Both the position numbers and the translations under genes were made by a program. A stretch of DNA of 64,000 nucleotides, taken from NCBI GenBank assembly GCA_021463345.1, contig JAJTYM010000005.1:1-64000 (forward strand). Reading direction: 5' to 3'. Source of the DNA: Pseudobdellovibrionaceae bacterium (GTDB taxonomy: Bacteria > Bdellovibrionota > Bdellovibrionia > Bdellovibrionales > JAMPXM01). The notes under the pieces are model-generated. The model searched no databases, had not been told where the DNA came from, and saw only the letters and a program-made list of their open reading frames with translations. This document shows, one piece after another, positions 19,296 to 27,324 of this stretch; the first letter of the stretch is position 1, and each line of letters begins with the position of its first letter.

Positions 19296-22200
19296 ATGAT
19301 GAAGACCATTGCCAAAGTCGTGACCATCGTATCCATTTTGTATTCGCCCGCTCTTTGGGCGCAATCCGCGTCTCTCGCAAAGAAGGTCGTGATTTTTTAT
19401 TCCTCGATCGGCATGGGCCACCTAAGCGCGTCGCGCGCGATTGAAGCATCGATCAGACAGAAGGACCCAAACGCTGTCGTCGTGTTGAAGAACATCCGGG
19501 ATTTTGAGCCGAAATTGAAGGGCAAAGCCGGCGAGAGCGTTTATTGGTACTTGGTGAAGAACCACCCCGACGCTTTCGACTCCATGTTTCGAAAAAAAAT
19601 GGCGAAGGGGAACGCGGTCAACCATCTTGGATCGCTCGACATCGGAAGCTACGACGTCGCCGCTGTGGCTAGCTACCTCCGCTTGCAAGGCCCGTCAGCC
19701 GTCGTTGCGACTCATTACGGAGCCGCGCAAGTGCTCGCCAAGCTGCGCGGTGAGGGTCACTTGAAGACGACGCCGGTTGCGTGGCTGCACACCGATTACT
19801 TCCAAGGTTACTTCCCGCGGATTTCCAAAAGCATCGACATGACTTTTGTCGGCATGGAACAGGTTCGTCAACAATGGCTCAATCAAGGCGTCGACCCCAA
19901 CGCCGTAGTGTCGTCCGGCATTCCGGTGAATCCGGCGGTTTTCACGCCCGTCGACCGCGAGGCGTTTTTGAAGAGCAAAGGTCTGGATCCGAATGTCAAG
20001 ACCGTCGTCATCGCGACCGGAGGCGAGGGCGTTGGCGACTTCCAAAATTTGGTCTCCTCGATCGCGAGTGCCGTCGGCGGGCCGATTCAGATCGTCGCGG
20101 CCTGCGCGAAGAGCGAGAAAAACTACGCCAACCTCGAAAAGCTCAAAAGCGGGCTGCGAGCCGGTGTCCAGCTTCAGGTTCACAAGATGATCCCGCAGAC
20201 GGACCTTCTCAGCTACATTAAGGCCGCCGACGTTTACATCACAAAGAGCGGAGGTCTGTCTCCGACCGAAGGCTTCGCGATCATCAAACCTATCGTCTTA
20301 CTCGACATTTATGGAGGCCATGAACGCGATAACGCGAAGTTGTTCGAGGAGCACAAGCTCGCTCTGGTGAACAATGACGAGAACCGAGTGGGAGCAGACG
20401 TTCAGCGCCTTTTGAGTGACGAAAAGCTGCGGGCCGAGATGCTTCAGGCGCAACTCGGGTTTCGCAATTCCCTCAGTCTCGACGCTATCGGCGACTACGT
20501 CGTGAATAGCGCTGGGAAGGAGGCTTTCAGTAACTATTATCTCGGCGTTGAGGGCGGGCAGCCTGCGCGTGCCACGGAAAACGCTTTGATGGAGCTCGAG
20601 GCCGCGAGTCCGGCCGACATCGAAATTATTTTGAGTTACCCCGCCTCGACCACTGGCCGCATGCTCGATTCGGAAAATCCGTTCGGCCATATCGCTGTCC
20701 GTGTCGGTGACACCGTCTACACGGCCAATCATCTGGCGCAAGTGGGCCAGGAAAAGGAGATGATGCTCGGGACGTCGCTGAACGAGTATCTGTACAGCGT
20801 CAATCGAACGAACACCAACGCCGAGCACACGTCGTCGTTCGGACTCGCCTACGGCCGGGATAGCATTTCCTTGAGAGTCAAAGGGTTTACCTCGGATCAG
20901 CTGGCGAGGTTCAAAGAAGGCGCTCGGCAGATCAACAACGAATGGAACGGGGGAAGGTTGAGTTGGAACTTACGAAAGGACAACTGCGCTGCCCTTTCGA
21001 TGCGGATACTGCAAGCCGGCGGCGTCGATTTCCCCGAGCTCGAAAAATTGAAACATGGCACGGCTCTTCCGCTGGAAGTCTTCGACGCCTTCAAGAGCCA
21101 CTTTGAGTCGCGCCAAAACCTACGTTCGGAAGTCGTCGTGTATTCGCAGGTCGAGGGCTCGCAGAGCGGACTCAAAACGACGCGATTCCCCCTTTCTTTC
21201 CGCCAAGTCCGCCGCTCCATTATGAACTTGATCACCAACCGCCTCGACCCGGTTGAAAGGCAGGCGGGTAAGAGGATCGCCTTCTATTCGGGCGATGGTC
21301 GGGCCTATTTCGAGAACTTGAACGGGCGGTCAGTCGAACAACAGGCAGCCGAGATAGCGCGTTTTGAAAGTGAGCAGAGATCCGTCCTGGATCAATTGAA
21401 CCGGCTCGAAACCACCATCGATATGCGCCGCGCCGAACTCGTCGCCGCTGGCCAAACAGCCGCGCGGCTTGACGCGACTGTCAAGCAAGAGCTCAAGAGC
21501 CTGAGTCCCGCATCATCGGCTTTACTTCTGAGCAATCAATTCGGCGACATCGCCGACCCCCGCGAGCGTCAAATCGCGAGCGCCTTGCTCGAGACCGTGC
21601 GTCGCTGGGATGCCGCCCAGGTGAAATACCAAACATTGAATGACCAGGTCGCGCAAATGGAACTCGATTATTTCATCGACGGCGCGATGCAAGCCTTGCG
21701 GGTTTCGGAGCAGGCGATGGCCGGGGTGGCCTCCGCCCAAAAGGTGAAGCTCAAACAGCTCTTCAACAAAGCCGAAGGCCACTACAGCACGTTCAAGAGA
21801 AATCGCTTCCAGTACGGCCAGCCGAAAGACGGTCCCGCCCGCACGTCTCCATATCGGCGTTTCTTCGCAGCCGTGAAGGAGTACATGGACGTGTTCAAGG
21901 CCGAGCCCGTATCGCGTTCGCCTCGTATCGCCGCTTTCTCTGAGGGGCTGAGAACGAGAGCGAAGCGAGTTTTCGACATCATCAGTGTGATCGTTCGCCT
22001 GACTCCGCGTGCGGCGGCGACGTTGATCTCTTTGCTCGCGCGCCCCGTTTCCGCGATCGGCGAAGCGCCCGTCAACGAAAACATATTCGCTTTCTTGCGC
22101 GACCTGCAGGCGCAGATGAGGGTTTCTGTCGAGATTCAAGGCAAAGAAAAGCTTCCCAAGCCGCGGGCTCTAACCGGCAAAACGATCAACATCGTCGTTC

Positions 22201-22859
22201 CGACCCATCGAGACGCGATCCTTGATGCGTTGGTGATGGCGAATCTCGGTCTCGAAAAGGCGCTCCTTGTGCTCGCGCCCGACCAATTCATGCCGCGCGC
22301 GGCGGCGACTTTGTTCGACCGCGCCGATTCCACCATCGCCGTCGGCCGAGGAAAGAACCACGCCACCGAGCAGATCCTCGAGCAGGTCGCACGCGGGAAG
22401 TCGGACACGATCTTGATCTACCCCGAAGGCTCGGTGCCTGCGGGCCTTCAGGAGATGCGGCCGCCGCGTGAAAAATTCTCATGGCTGGTCGAGAAGCTCC
22501 TGCGCGATGGCTATGATGTGAACTTGATCCCGGTGACGTATGAGAACACCGCGCAGTTCGCGCACGAAGCGCAGAGGATCAACATCTTCAGTCCGCGCAC
22601 AGATGGCACGCGTTTGCGCGCGAAGGTCCATGACAAAGTCGATTCCGTGATGTTGCGGACTTTGCTCGCCTCGAGCGGCACCCAAGCCATCGGCCGCTAC
22701 ATACGTGCGATTTGGATGGACGGTCTTGGCACCGACGACCGGTCATTACATGGATTGCTCCGGGCGTCGGCGGCGACCGAGGAGTTTCAAAAGAAGGTTG
22801 GACTCTCATTTCCAACCCGCGAGTGTCGCGATTTGTTCGGCAGAGCTGCCGGGTTCTGA
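19296..22859 (+). CDS. Exported fusion: MGDG-synthase-like glycosyltransferase, papain-like domain, PlsC-like acyltransferase
   Basis: A 1187-residue multidomain protein beginning with a signal peptide (about 1-22). Residues 30-400 match the MGDG-synthase/GT28 fold: SSIGMGHLSASRA (36-48), the HTDY acceptor-side block (165-168), SGIPVNPAVF, and the donor-site motif TKSGGLSPTEGF (316-327). Residues about 440-600 resemble a permuted papain-like (NlpC/P60-LRAT, DUF4105-like) domain with FGHIAVRVGD (His465) and DNCAALS (Cys564). A coiled-coil-like region (about 665-790) follows. Residues about 950-1110 resemble a PlsC acyltransferase: PTHRDAILD (His971) and IYPEGS (1041-1046). The His-Asp spacing is HX5D rather than the usual HX4D. 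I infer lipid glycosylation and acylation outside the cytoplasm. The 3' end overlaps the convergent gene by 73 bp. Confidence 0.85.
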   Translation: MMKTIAKVVTIVSILYSPALWAQSASLAKKVVIFYSSIGMGHLSASRAIEASIRQKDPNAVVVLKNIRDFEPKLKGKAGESVYWYLVKNHPDAFDSMFRKKMAKGNAVNHLGSLDIGSYDVAAVASYLRLQGPSAVVATHYGAAQVLAKLRGEGHLKTTPVAWLHTDYFQGYFPRISKSIDMTFVGMEQVRQQWLNQGVDPNAVVSSGIPVNPAVFTPVDREAFLKSKGLDPNVKTVVIATGGEGVGDFQNLVSSIASAVGGPIQIVAACAKSEKNYANLEKLKSGLRAGVQLQVHKMIPQTDLLSYIKAADVYITKSGGLSPTEGFAIIKPIVLLDIYGGHERDNAKLFEEHKLALVNNDENRVGADVQRLLSDEKLRAEMLQAQLGFRNSLSLDAIGDYVVNSAGKEAFSNYYLGVEGGQPARATENALMELEAASPADIEIILSYPASTTGRMLDSENPFGHIAVRVGDTVYTANHLAQVGQEKEMMLGTSLNEYLYSVNRTNTNAEHTSSFGLAYGRDSISLRVKGFTSDQLARFKEGARQINNEWNGGRLSWNLRKDNCAALSMRILQAGGVDFPELEKLKHGTALPLEVFDAFKSHFESRQNLRSEVVVYSQVEGSQSGLKTTRFPLSFRQVRRSIMNLITNRLDPVERQAGKRIAFYSGDGRAYFENLNGRSVEQQAAEIARFESEQRSVLDQLNRLETTIDMRRAELVAAGQTAARLDATVKQELKSLSPASSALLLSNQFGDIADPRERQIASALLETVRRWDAAQVKYQTLNDQVAQMELDYFIDGAMQALRVSEQAMAGVASAQKVKLKQLFNKAEGHYSTFKRNRFQYGQPKDGPARTSPYRRFFAAVKEYMDVFKAEPVSRSPRIAAFSEGLRTRAKRVFDIISVIVRLTPRAAATLISLLARPVSAIGEAPVNENIFAFLRDLQAQMRVSVEIQGKEKLPKPRALTGKTINIVVPTHRDAILDALVMANLGLEKALLVLAPDQFMPRAAATLFDRADSTIAVGRGKNHATEQILEQVARGKSDTILIYPEGSVPAGLQEMRPPREKFSWLVEKLLRDGYDVNLIPVTYENTAQFAHEAQRINIFSPRTDGTRLRAKVHDKVDSVMLRTLLASSGTQAIGRYIRAIWMDGLGTDDRSLHGLLRASAATEEFQKKVGLSFPTRECRDLFGRAAGF

Positions 22860-24127
22860 GCCCGTCTCTCAATGTCGGCGATCTGTCGATCGAGATAGTC
22901 TTGATAGAGGTTGAGGAATTCATGGAATTCCATGGTCTCTTGTGATTTCGCTTGCGCGACCTGTTGGTCCGCACGGCTTTGTTCGCGTAATTCGATGGTT
23001 TTTTTGAGGGCCGCCCGATAGGCGGCGTCGAAATGTCGGAGGTTCGCTTCGAGCGAATTCATCTCGGGCGCTCTCAAAAAAGTTTGAAATTTCCCGACGA
23101 GGTCGCGCGGCTTCCAAGGTGACTCGAGGAATCGAACTCGGAGTCCACCATCGAAAAGTTCATTTTTCTCGTGAAACGGGATCGTTTCAAGCAACAGGCC
23201 ATGCCGCAGCGGAATCCAGTCGATCTCCTTCAGTAAGCTTCGCAAATAAGAATCTTTGAAGACACGAATGGGGTCGAGATCGGCGGCGGTCGCGTTCCCG
23301 CGTTCGATGAATCTCACGAATTCATTGCCCGGGACGGCTATGTTGAGCAGCGACGACGGGAATTCCTTGTCGATCTCGACGGGGCCCCAGATGCCGGCGG
23401 CCGCCAACGCATTGTGTACGAGATGCGCGCAATTGTTGCTGAACAGTTTCCATTGGTAGTCCAACGAGTTATTCGCGTAAGTACGGTTCCGTTCATTCAG
23501 GTACGCGACGATGCGCTCCATCGCTTTGGGTGGAATTGGCAGCTTTCCGCACCAGAGGTGACGCCCAAAGGAGGTCGCCGTGTCGTAACCGAGCGCGCGG
23601 TGGGCGAATGAGTCGGTCTCCGACAGTCCGTCGCGCATTCCGGCCGCGTGAATTTGGACGCCGCGAGCGCCATTGGCAGCGATAAAATCAGCGACCGCCT
23701 GTGAGAACCGCTCGGCATTCAAGTTTTCATTTGGGGCGAGCCCGCCGTGGAACGCGAATGCGCGGCCCGTCGTCACCACCCAGTTTAGATTTTTCAGGTA
23801 ATTGTTGACGCTCACGAGAGATTCGCTCCCCTCGGCATCGGCTTCACAGACCTTGAGCTGAGGAATCGCTGCGGAAGTGTCGCGGCAAGCGCCACGCAGG
23901 TAAAGGGCGATGTGCCCATAGCCGGCTTCCCTGGGCAAGTCGCGTCGCCTGACTTCGCTCGCGAGGCAAACGCCGAGATGAATGGGGAACGCGCGATCAT
24001 AGGCTTCCGCCGGCTCTTGCGCGATGCTAGGAAACGAGCCTTCGAGCTGGCTGTTGAGCGCGAACGCGGAGGAGGTGAGTAAAACGAAGGCGAGCAAGCT
24101 GGCCCAGCCGAGGTGAGAGAACATCAA
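22787..24127 (-). CDS. Secreted permuted papain-like (DUF4105/NlpC-like) protein
   Basis: A 446-residue secreted protein with a clear signal peptide (ending SSAFA). The catalytic-type pair lies in GYGHIALYL (His72) and SNNCAHLVHNAL (Cys233), the permuted order seen in LRAT, YiiX and DUF4105-like papain-fold enzymes. The C-terminal 100 residues are helical and highly charged, possibly coiled-coil. The ATG overlaps the stop codon of the upstream ceramidase-family gene by four bases, indicating translational coupling. Its last 73 bp overlap the 3' end of the fusion gene on the other strand. An amidase, acyl-hydrolase or acyltransferase acting on lipids or peptides is possible; the substrate is not known. 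Confidence 0.78.
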   Translation of the reverse strand: MMFSHLGWASLLAFVLLTSSAFALNSQLEGSFPSIAQEPAEAYDRAFPIHLGVCLASEVRRRDLPREAGYGHIALYLRGACRDTSAAIPQLKVCEADAEGSESLVSVNNYLKNLNWVVTTGRAFAFHGGLAPNENLNAERFSQAVADFIAANGARGVQIHAAGMRDGLSETDSFAHRALGYDTATSFGRHLWCGKLPIPPKAMERIVAYLNERNRTYANNSLDYQWKLFSNNCAHLVHNALAAAGIWGPVEIDKEFPSSLLNIAVPGNEFVRFIERGNATAADLDPIRVFKDSYLRSLLKEIDWIPLRHGLLLETIPFHEKNELFDGGLRVRFLESPWKPRDLVGKFQTFLRAPEMNSLEANLRHFDAAYRAALKKTIELREQSRADQQVAQAKSQETMEFHEFLNLYQDYLDRQIADIERRAQNPAALPNKSRHSRVGNESPTFF

Positions 24128-25506
24128 CGGTCTCCGTTCATCCGAAATTGATCGATCAGACGGGACGAGGCGAGGAGGAATTTCAGGCCAAACTGCGAGC
24201 CGTAGAACGAATTGCAGCTCTCGTATCCGCCGCGCGCGTACTCCGACGGCGTCAAGATGTAACCGAGATAGCCGTCGGCAAGTCCGACCACCGAGGCTGA
24301 CTTGAAGCCGGCGGTCTTCGCGAGCGCTTTCGCCTCGCTGCCTATGACGGTGATCGGCTCGCCTGGAACGAAATAGAAGAAATGTTGATCCAGCTGCAGG
24401 CCGCGGAGGCGCAGCGGTTGATCGAACTCCTTGGGGAGATCGATGCTTTTATGGATCAGGCGGCCGATTGCCTGGCCGGCCGCCCCCAGAATGGAAAGGC
24501 ATTTTTGAACATTCACTTGCGCGGTGCCGAGCGGCTGCATGACATCCGCCGTTTGCATCTTGGTCAGGCGTTTAGTCACTAGATTCCGCACCTGTGATTC
24601 CGCTTCGAGAGCAAAACTCTCGGCGAGGCTCTCCATGGTTCCAACCTCGTAGTTTTGAGCCAAGGGATCGATGTCGCCGGCGGCGTCGGAGAGGAACAGG
24701 GCCGTGCCGCCGAAGCGGCGTTCGACCGCGCGTTCGACCGCGCCCGGAAAATCGGCGGACATGCGATTGCTGTCGGTCTTCAGGAAAGTGCCGTGCACCG
24801 GGAAATTGATCAAATGCGCGATTGGCTCGGAGGTGTCGGCCGTTTCGACGCGAGCGTAGGTGAGCACCGGTTCATCCACGGGGCTGAAACGGCGATTTTG
24901 CGTGAAGCCCGGCATCCGGCTTTGGGAAACGCCCCAAAGCGCGGGGCGCAGCCGTTGATCCGCTTCTCGTACAGCCTGCGTAATCCGATCGGCGAGAGAC
25001 GCGAAAAACGGCGGATTGAACTTGTCGGTCGCGAGAACTTCCCAGAACTTGAATTGCACAAACCCGCCTGGCCCCGAGTGAGTGTGCGTCGCCGCCATGA
25101 AGAGATCGCTTTCGCGGATCCCGAGAGCGGCGATCTCTTGGGCCACCCGCTTGCGAAGGGCCGGGAACACCGCGACCAAGTCAACGGAGATGAGGGCTAT
25201 TTTGCGGTCCCGGAGCTGGAGCACCAAGGCCTTGACGCAAACCGGGTCGACCTGAGTTTCGTGCGAGCGGAAGTAATAGGCTTCAGGAAGGCGCTCGCCC
25301 CACATCCGGAAGCGATGAACGTATCCGGCCAGAGATGAAGCGGGTGGTGCCGTTACTTCCACGCGCGCAGCGCCTGCTTTGAACCGGGCTGTATCACCGC
25401 GAGCGTCAGTGGCGTTCACGAGCGGCAGAAGCCCGACACACGTGAAAATGAGGCGCGTGGAAAAAACGCGAAACTTTTTAGCCAATGGTCGTCTCCCATG
25501 GTCCAT
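24124..25506 (-). CDS. Neutral/alkaline ceramidase-family protein, exported
   Basis: A 460-residue protein of the neutral ceramidase N-terminal-domain family, with a signal peptide (ending near NATDA). Zinc-ligand blocks are conserved: ATHTHSGPGGF (His141, His143) and NFPVHGT (His238), followed by SADFPGAVER. The block that carries the nucleophilic serine in Pseudomonas neutral ceramidase (GDVSP) reads GDID (277-280), so a true ceramidase mechanism is doubtful. The protein also lacks the C-terminal Ig-like domain of longer homologues. Start ATG 25506 is assumed; a TTG at 25485 with GGGAG upstream is an attractive alternative. Translationally coupled to the papain-like gene. I infer a secreted amidase on a sphingolipid-like or other N-acyl substrate. 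Confidence 0.83.
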   Translation of the reverse strand: MDHGRRPLAKKFRVFSTRLIFTCVGLLPLVNATDARGDTARFKAGAARVEVTAPPASSLAGYVHRFRMWGERLPEAYYFRSHETQVDPVCVKALVLQLRDRKIALISVDLVAVFPALRKRVAQEIAALGIRESDLFMAATHTHSGPGGFVQFKFWEVLATDKFNPPFFASLADRITQAVREADQRLRPALWGVSQSRMPGFTQNRRFSPVDEPVLTYARVETADTSEPIAHLINFPVHGTFLKTDSNRMSADFPGAVERAVERRFGGTALFLSDAAGDIDPLAQNYEVGTMESLAESFALEAESQVRNLVTKRLTKMQTADVMQPLGTAQVNVQKCLSILGAAGQAIGRLIHKSIDLPKEFDQPLRLRGLQLDQHFFYFVPGEPITVIGSEAKALAKTAGFKSASVVGLADGYLGYILTPSEYARGGYESCNSFYGSQFGLKFLLASSRLIDQFRMNGDR

Positions 25507-25657
25507 TTCGACCCCGTCTGTCTTTTAGCAAAGCCTCGTGTCTGGCGCGAGTCAATCCCCCCCCACCGAGATTGGCGCGGCGCTCAGGGGCGGGGGGCAG
25601 TGATACTCTGAGATTTTCGATTGAATTCGCCTCGTCGCCTGCCTACTTTGAAGCGTT

Positions 25658-25662
25658 GGAGG
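25658..25662 (+). promoter_or_regulatory. Ribosome binding site deciding a GTG start
   Basis: GGAGG lies six bases before GTG 25669, which opens an ideal signal peptide for the GH1 enzyme. The upstream TTG at 25621 has no such site, so the GTG is preferred. Confidence 0.7.
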
Positions 25663-25668
25663 TGGGCG

Positions 25669-26937
25669 GTGTGGCGGCGCATACAAGTATTGGTGGCGAG
25701 TCTCGGCGTTCTCCTTTTCACGGCGGAAACGCACGCGGAGAAGGCGATGTTTTGGTGGGGGATTTCGACTTCGGCTTATCAGACCGAAGACGTCGGTGCG
25801 AAACCTGGGGAGCCTGGTTTTTTCAAAACGGATTGGGATTTGTTCTACGATGCGGGAAAAATCCCGGAGCCACGAGGAGACGGGACATTCAGTTTCTCGC
25901 AAGTCGATCGCGATATCCGCGCGCTCAAGGAACTCGGCATTACCCATTATCGTTTCGGCGTTGAGTGGGCGCGCTTAGAACCGCGGCCCGGAGTCTACAA
26001 TCCGGCGGCTTTCGAGCACTATGGCACGCTCATTCGAAAGCTGAGGCGGCAGGGCATCACGCCGATCCTCTGCCTTTGGCATTTCACGTTTCCGGACTGG
26101 GGAACCGATCTTGCGAATTTCAAGACCAGCGGCTGGCTTCATCCCGAAGTGCAAAAGCGTTGGCCGGAGTTCGTAAAGAAAGTGACGAGCGAGTATCGCG
26201 CATCCGTCGACCTGTATTCGCCGCAAAACGAACCCAACGCGCAAGCGCTGGCGGGATACTTCGTCGGCGCTTTTCCTCCGGGCGTGAAATATGAGCTCAA
26301 CGCCTACAAGCAACAGGTCGATGCGGCGGCCCGGGCGTATATCGAGGCCGCCGGCATCATCCGCGAAGAAGTTCCCGGCGCGAAAATTCTCACGATCCAG
26401 AACATCGTTGCGTGGGAAAGGGTGTGGTGGGACGTCTTCGGTTACTTCTGGCGCCTCGGGGACGACTACAACTACCGCCACCTCGACCGAGTGGCTGAGC
26501 ACTCGGACCTGATCGGCTTCAATTACTATTACAAGCGTAAGGCTTCGCCCTTCGAGAATCCTTCGCTCGATTACCCAGAAGGTCTCGAGGCGGCGATCGC
26601 CGCCCTAGCGAATCGTTATCGCAAGCCCATCGTGGTGGTTGAAAACGGCGTGCCGGATCCTGGTGATGTGCGGCGTCAGGCCTACTTGAAAACTCATGTT
26701 GCCGCGATGGAGAAAGCAAAGGCGAGCGGTTACGACGTGCGCGGCTATTTCTATTGGAGCTTGATCGACAATTTTGAGTGGGCGCACGGGTATAAAGAGA
26801 AGTTCGGCCTTTATTCGCTAGGGCCGAACAATGAACTGCTTCCCAAGCGGAGCGCGTTCCTGTTCCAGGCACTGATTCGTGCATCAACGGGTGCAGGCAA
26901 GACTGTTGATGGAAGCGAGGGCACACGCCCCCAGTGA
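25669..26937 (+). CDS. Exported GH1 family beta-glycosidase
   Basis: A 422-residue GH1 enzyme, retaining type, with a signal peptide (VWRRIQVLVASLGVLLFTAETHA) from the GTG start. It shows the family entry motif WWGISTSAYQTE, the acid/base Glu in QNEPN (about Glu188), the nucleophile in VVENGV (about Glu325), and YFYWSLIDNFEWAHGY near the end. Typical substrates are beta-glucosides or galactosides, including glycolipids for some relatives. It is divergent from the ceramidase-family gene, 162 bp away, and belongs to the cluster of exported carbohydrate and lipid enzymes. Both catalytic residues are present, so it should be active. Export contrasts with most bacterial GH1 enzymes, which act on phosphorylated or imported sugars in the cytoplasm. 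Confidence 0.9.
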   Translation: MWRRIQVLVASLGVLLFTAETHAEKAMFWWGISTSAYQTEDVGAKPGEPGFFKTDWDLFYDAGKIPEPRGDGTFSFSQVDRDIRALKELGITHYRFGVEWARLEPRPGVYNPAAFEHYGTLIRKLRRQGITPILCLWHFTFPDWGTDLANFKTSGWLHPEVQKRWPEFVKKVTSEYRASVDLYSPQNEPNAQALAGYFVGAFPPGVKYELNAYKQQVDAAARAYIEAAGIIREEVPGAKILTIQNIVAWERVWWDVFGYFWRLGDDYNYRHLDRVAEHSDLIGFNYYYKRKASPFENPSLDYPEGLEAAIAALANRYRKPIVVVENGVPDPGDVRRQAYLKTHVAAMEKAKASGYDVRGYFYWSLIDNFEWAHGYKEKFGLYSLGPNNELLPKRSAFLFQALIRASTGAGKTVDGSEGTRPQ

Positions 26938-26964
26938 ACTGAATGCGTCGCGCAGCAGGCAATC

Positions 26965-27300
26965 AAGGTCTGAAGCCTTCCCCATTCATTTTCCCGGAAT
27001 CAAAAAACAAGTGCAGGCGTTGGTCAGGGTTGCAGCCCTGTTTAAAGTGAAGCTTTGGGTTTACGACACGGGTAAAAACTGGGGTACTTGAACACCAGCG
27101 GCGGCCAAGGTGCGTTCGTCGCTCTATTGAGGCGGGAGTCGCGGAGGCGGCTTGCTGGAGCCGCGTTGGTGCCCACCAGGATCGACTTGTTGCCGACGTT
27201 TCCGCAAGTGAGTCGAGGACGGGAAATAGAAAGCTCTGGGCTTCGCGCGGTTCTCCCTCACTTCCCTCAAAGCTTTGCGTGGGATCTCCGCCCATTCGCG
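26965..27300 (+). pseudogene. Decayed VAO-family FAD oxidoreductase fragment
   Basis: From about 26965 the frame reads AFPIHFPGIKKQVQALVRV... KLWVYDTGKNWG (key parts), closely matching the N-terminal FAD domain of the flavoprotein at 8505. Near 27084 one T of GGGGTTAC is missing relative to that gene, causing a frameshift and stop. About 27217-27290 then resembles KALDFARLSFSSLKALHGI of the second flavoprotein (12775-14424), with an in-frame TAG. The intervening half of the gene is gone. It is a dead third paralogue marking the right edge of the exported-enzyme cluster. No functional gene occupies 26938-27324. Confidence 0.75.
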
Positions 27301-27324
27301 GGGGCGTCGGCATGTTCCCCGGCT

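Noticed and set aside
24124-25506. Confident assignment as a ceramidase
   Set aside because: The nucleophile serine motif is changed and the C-terminal domain is absent; only family membership is claimed.
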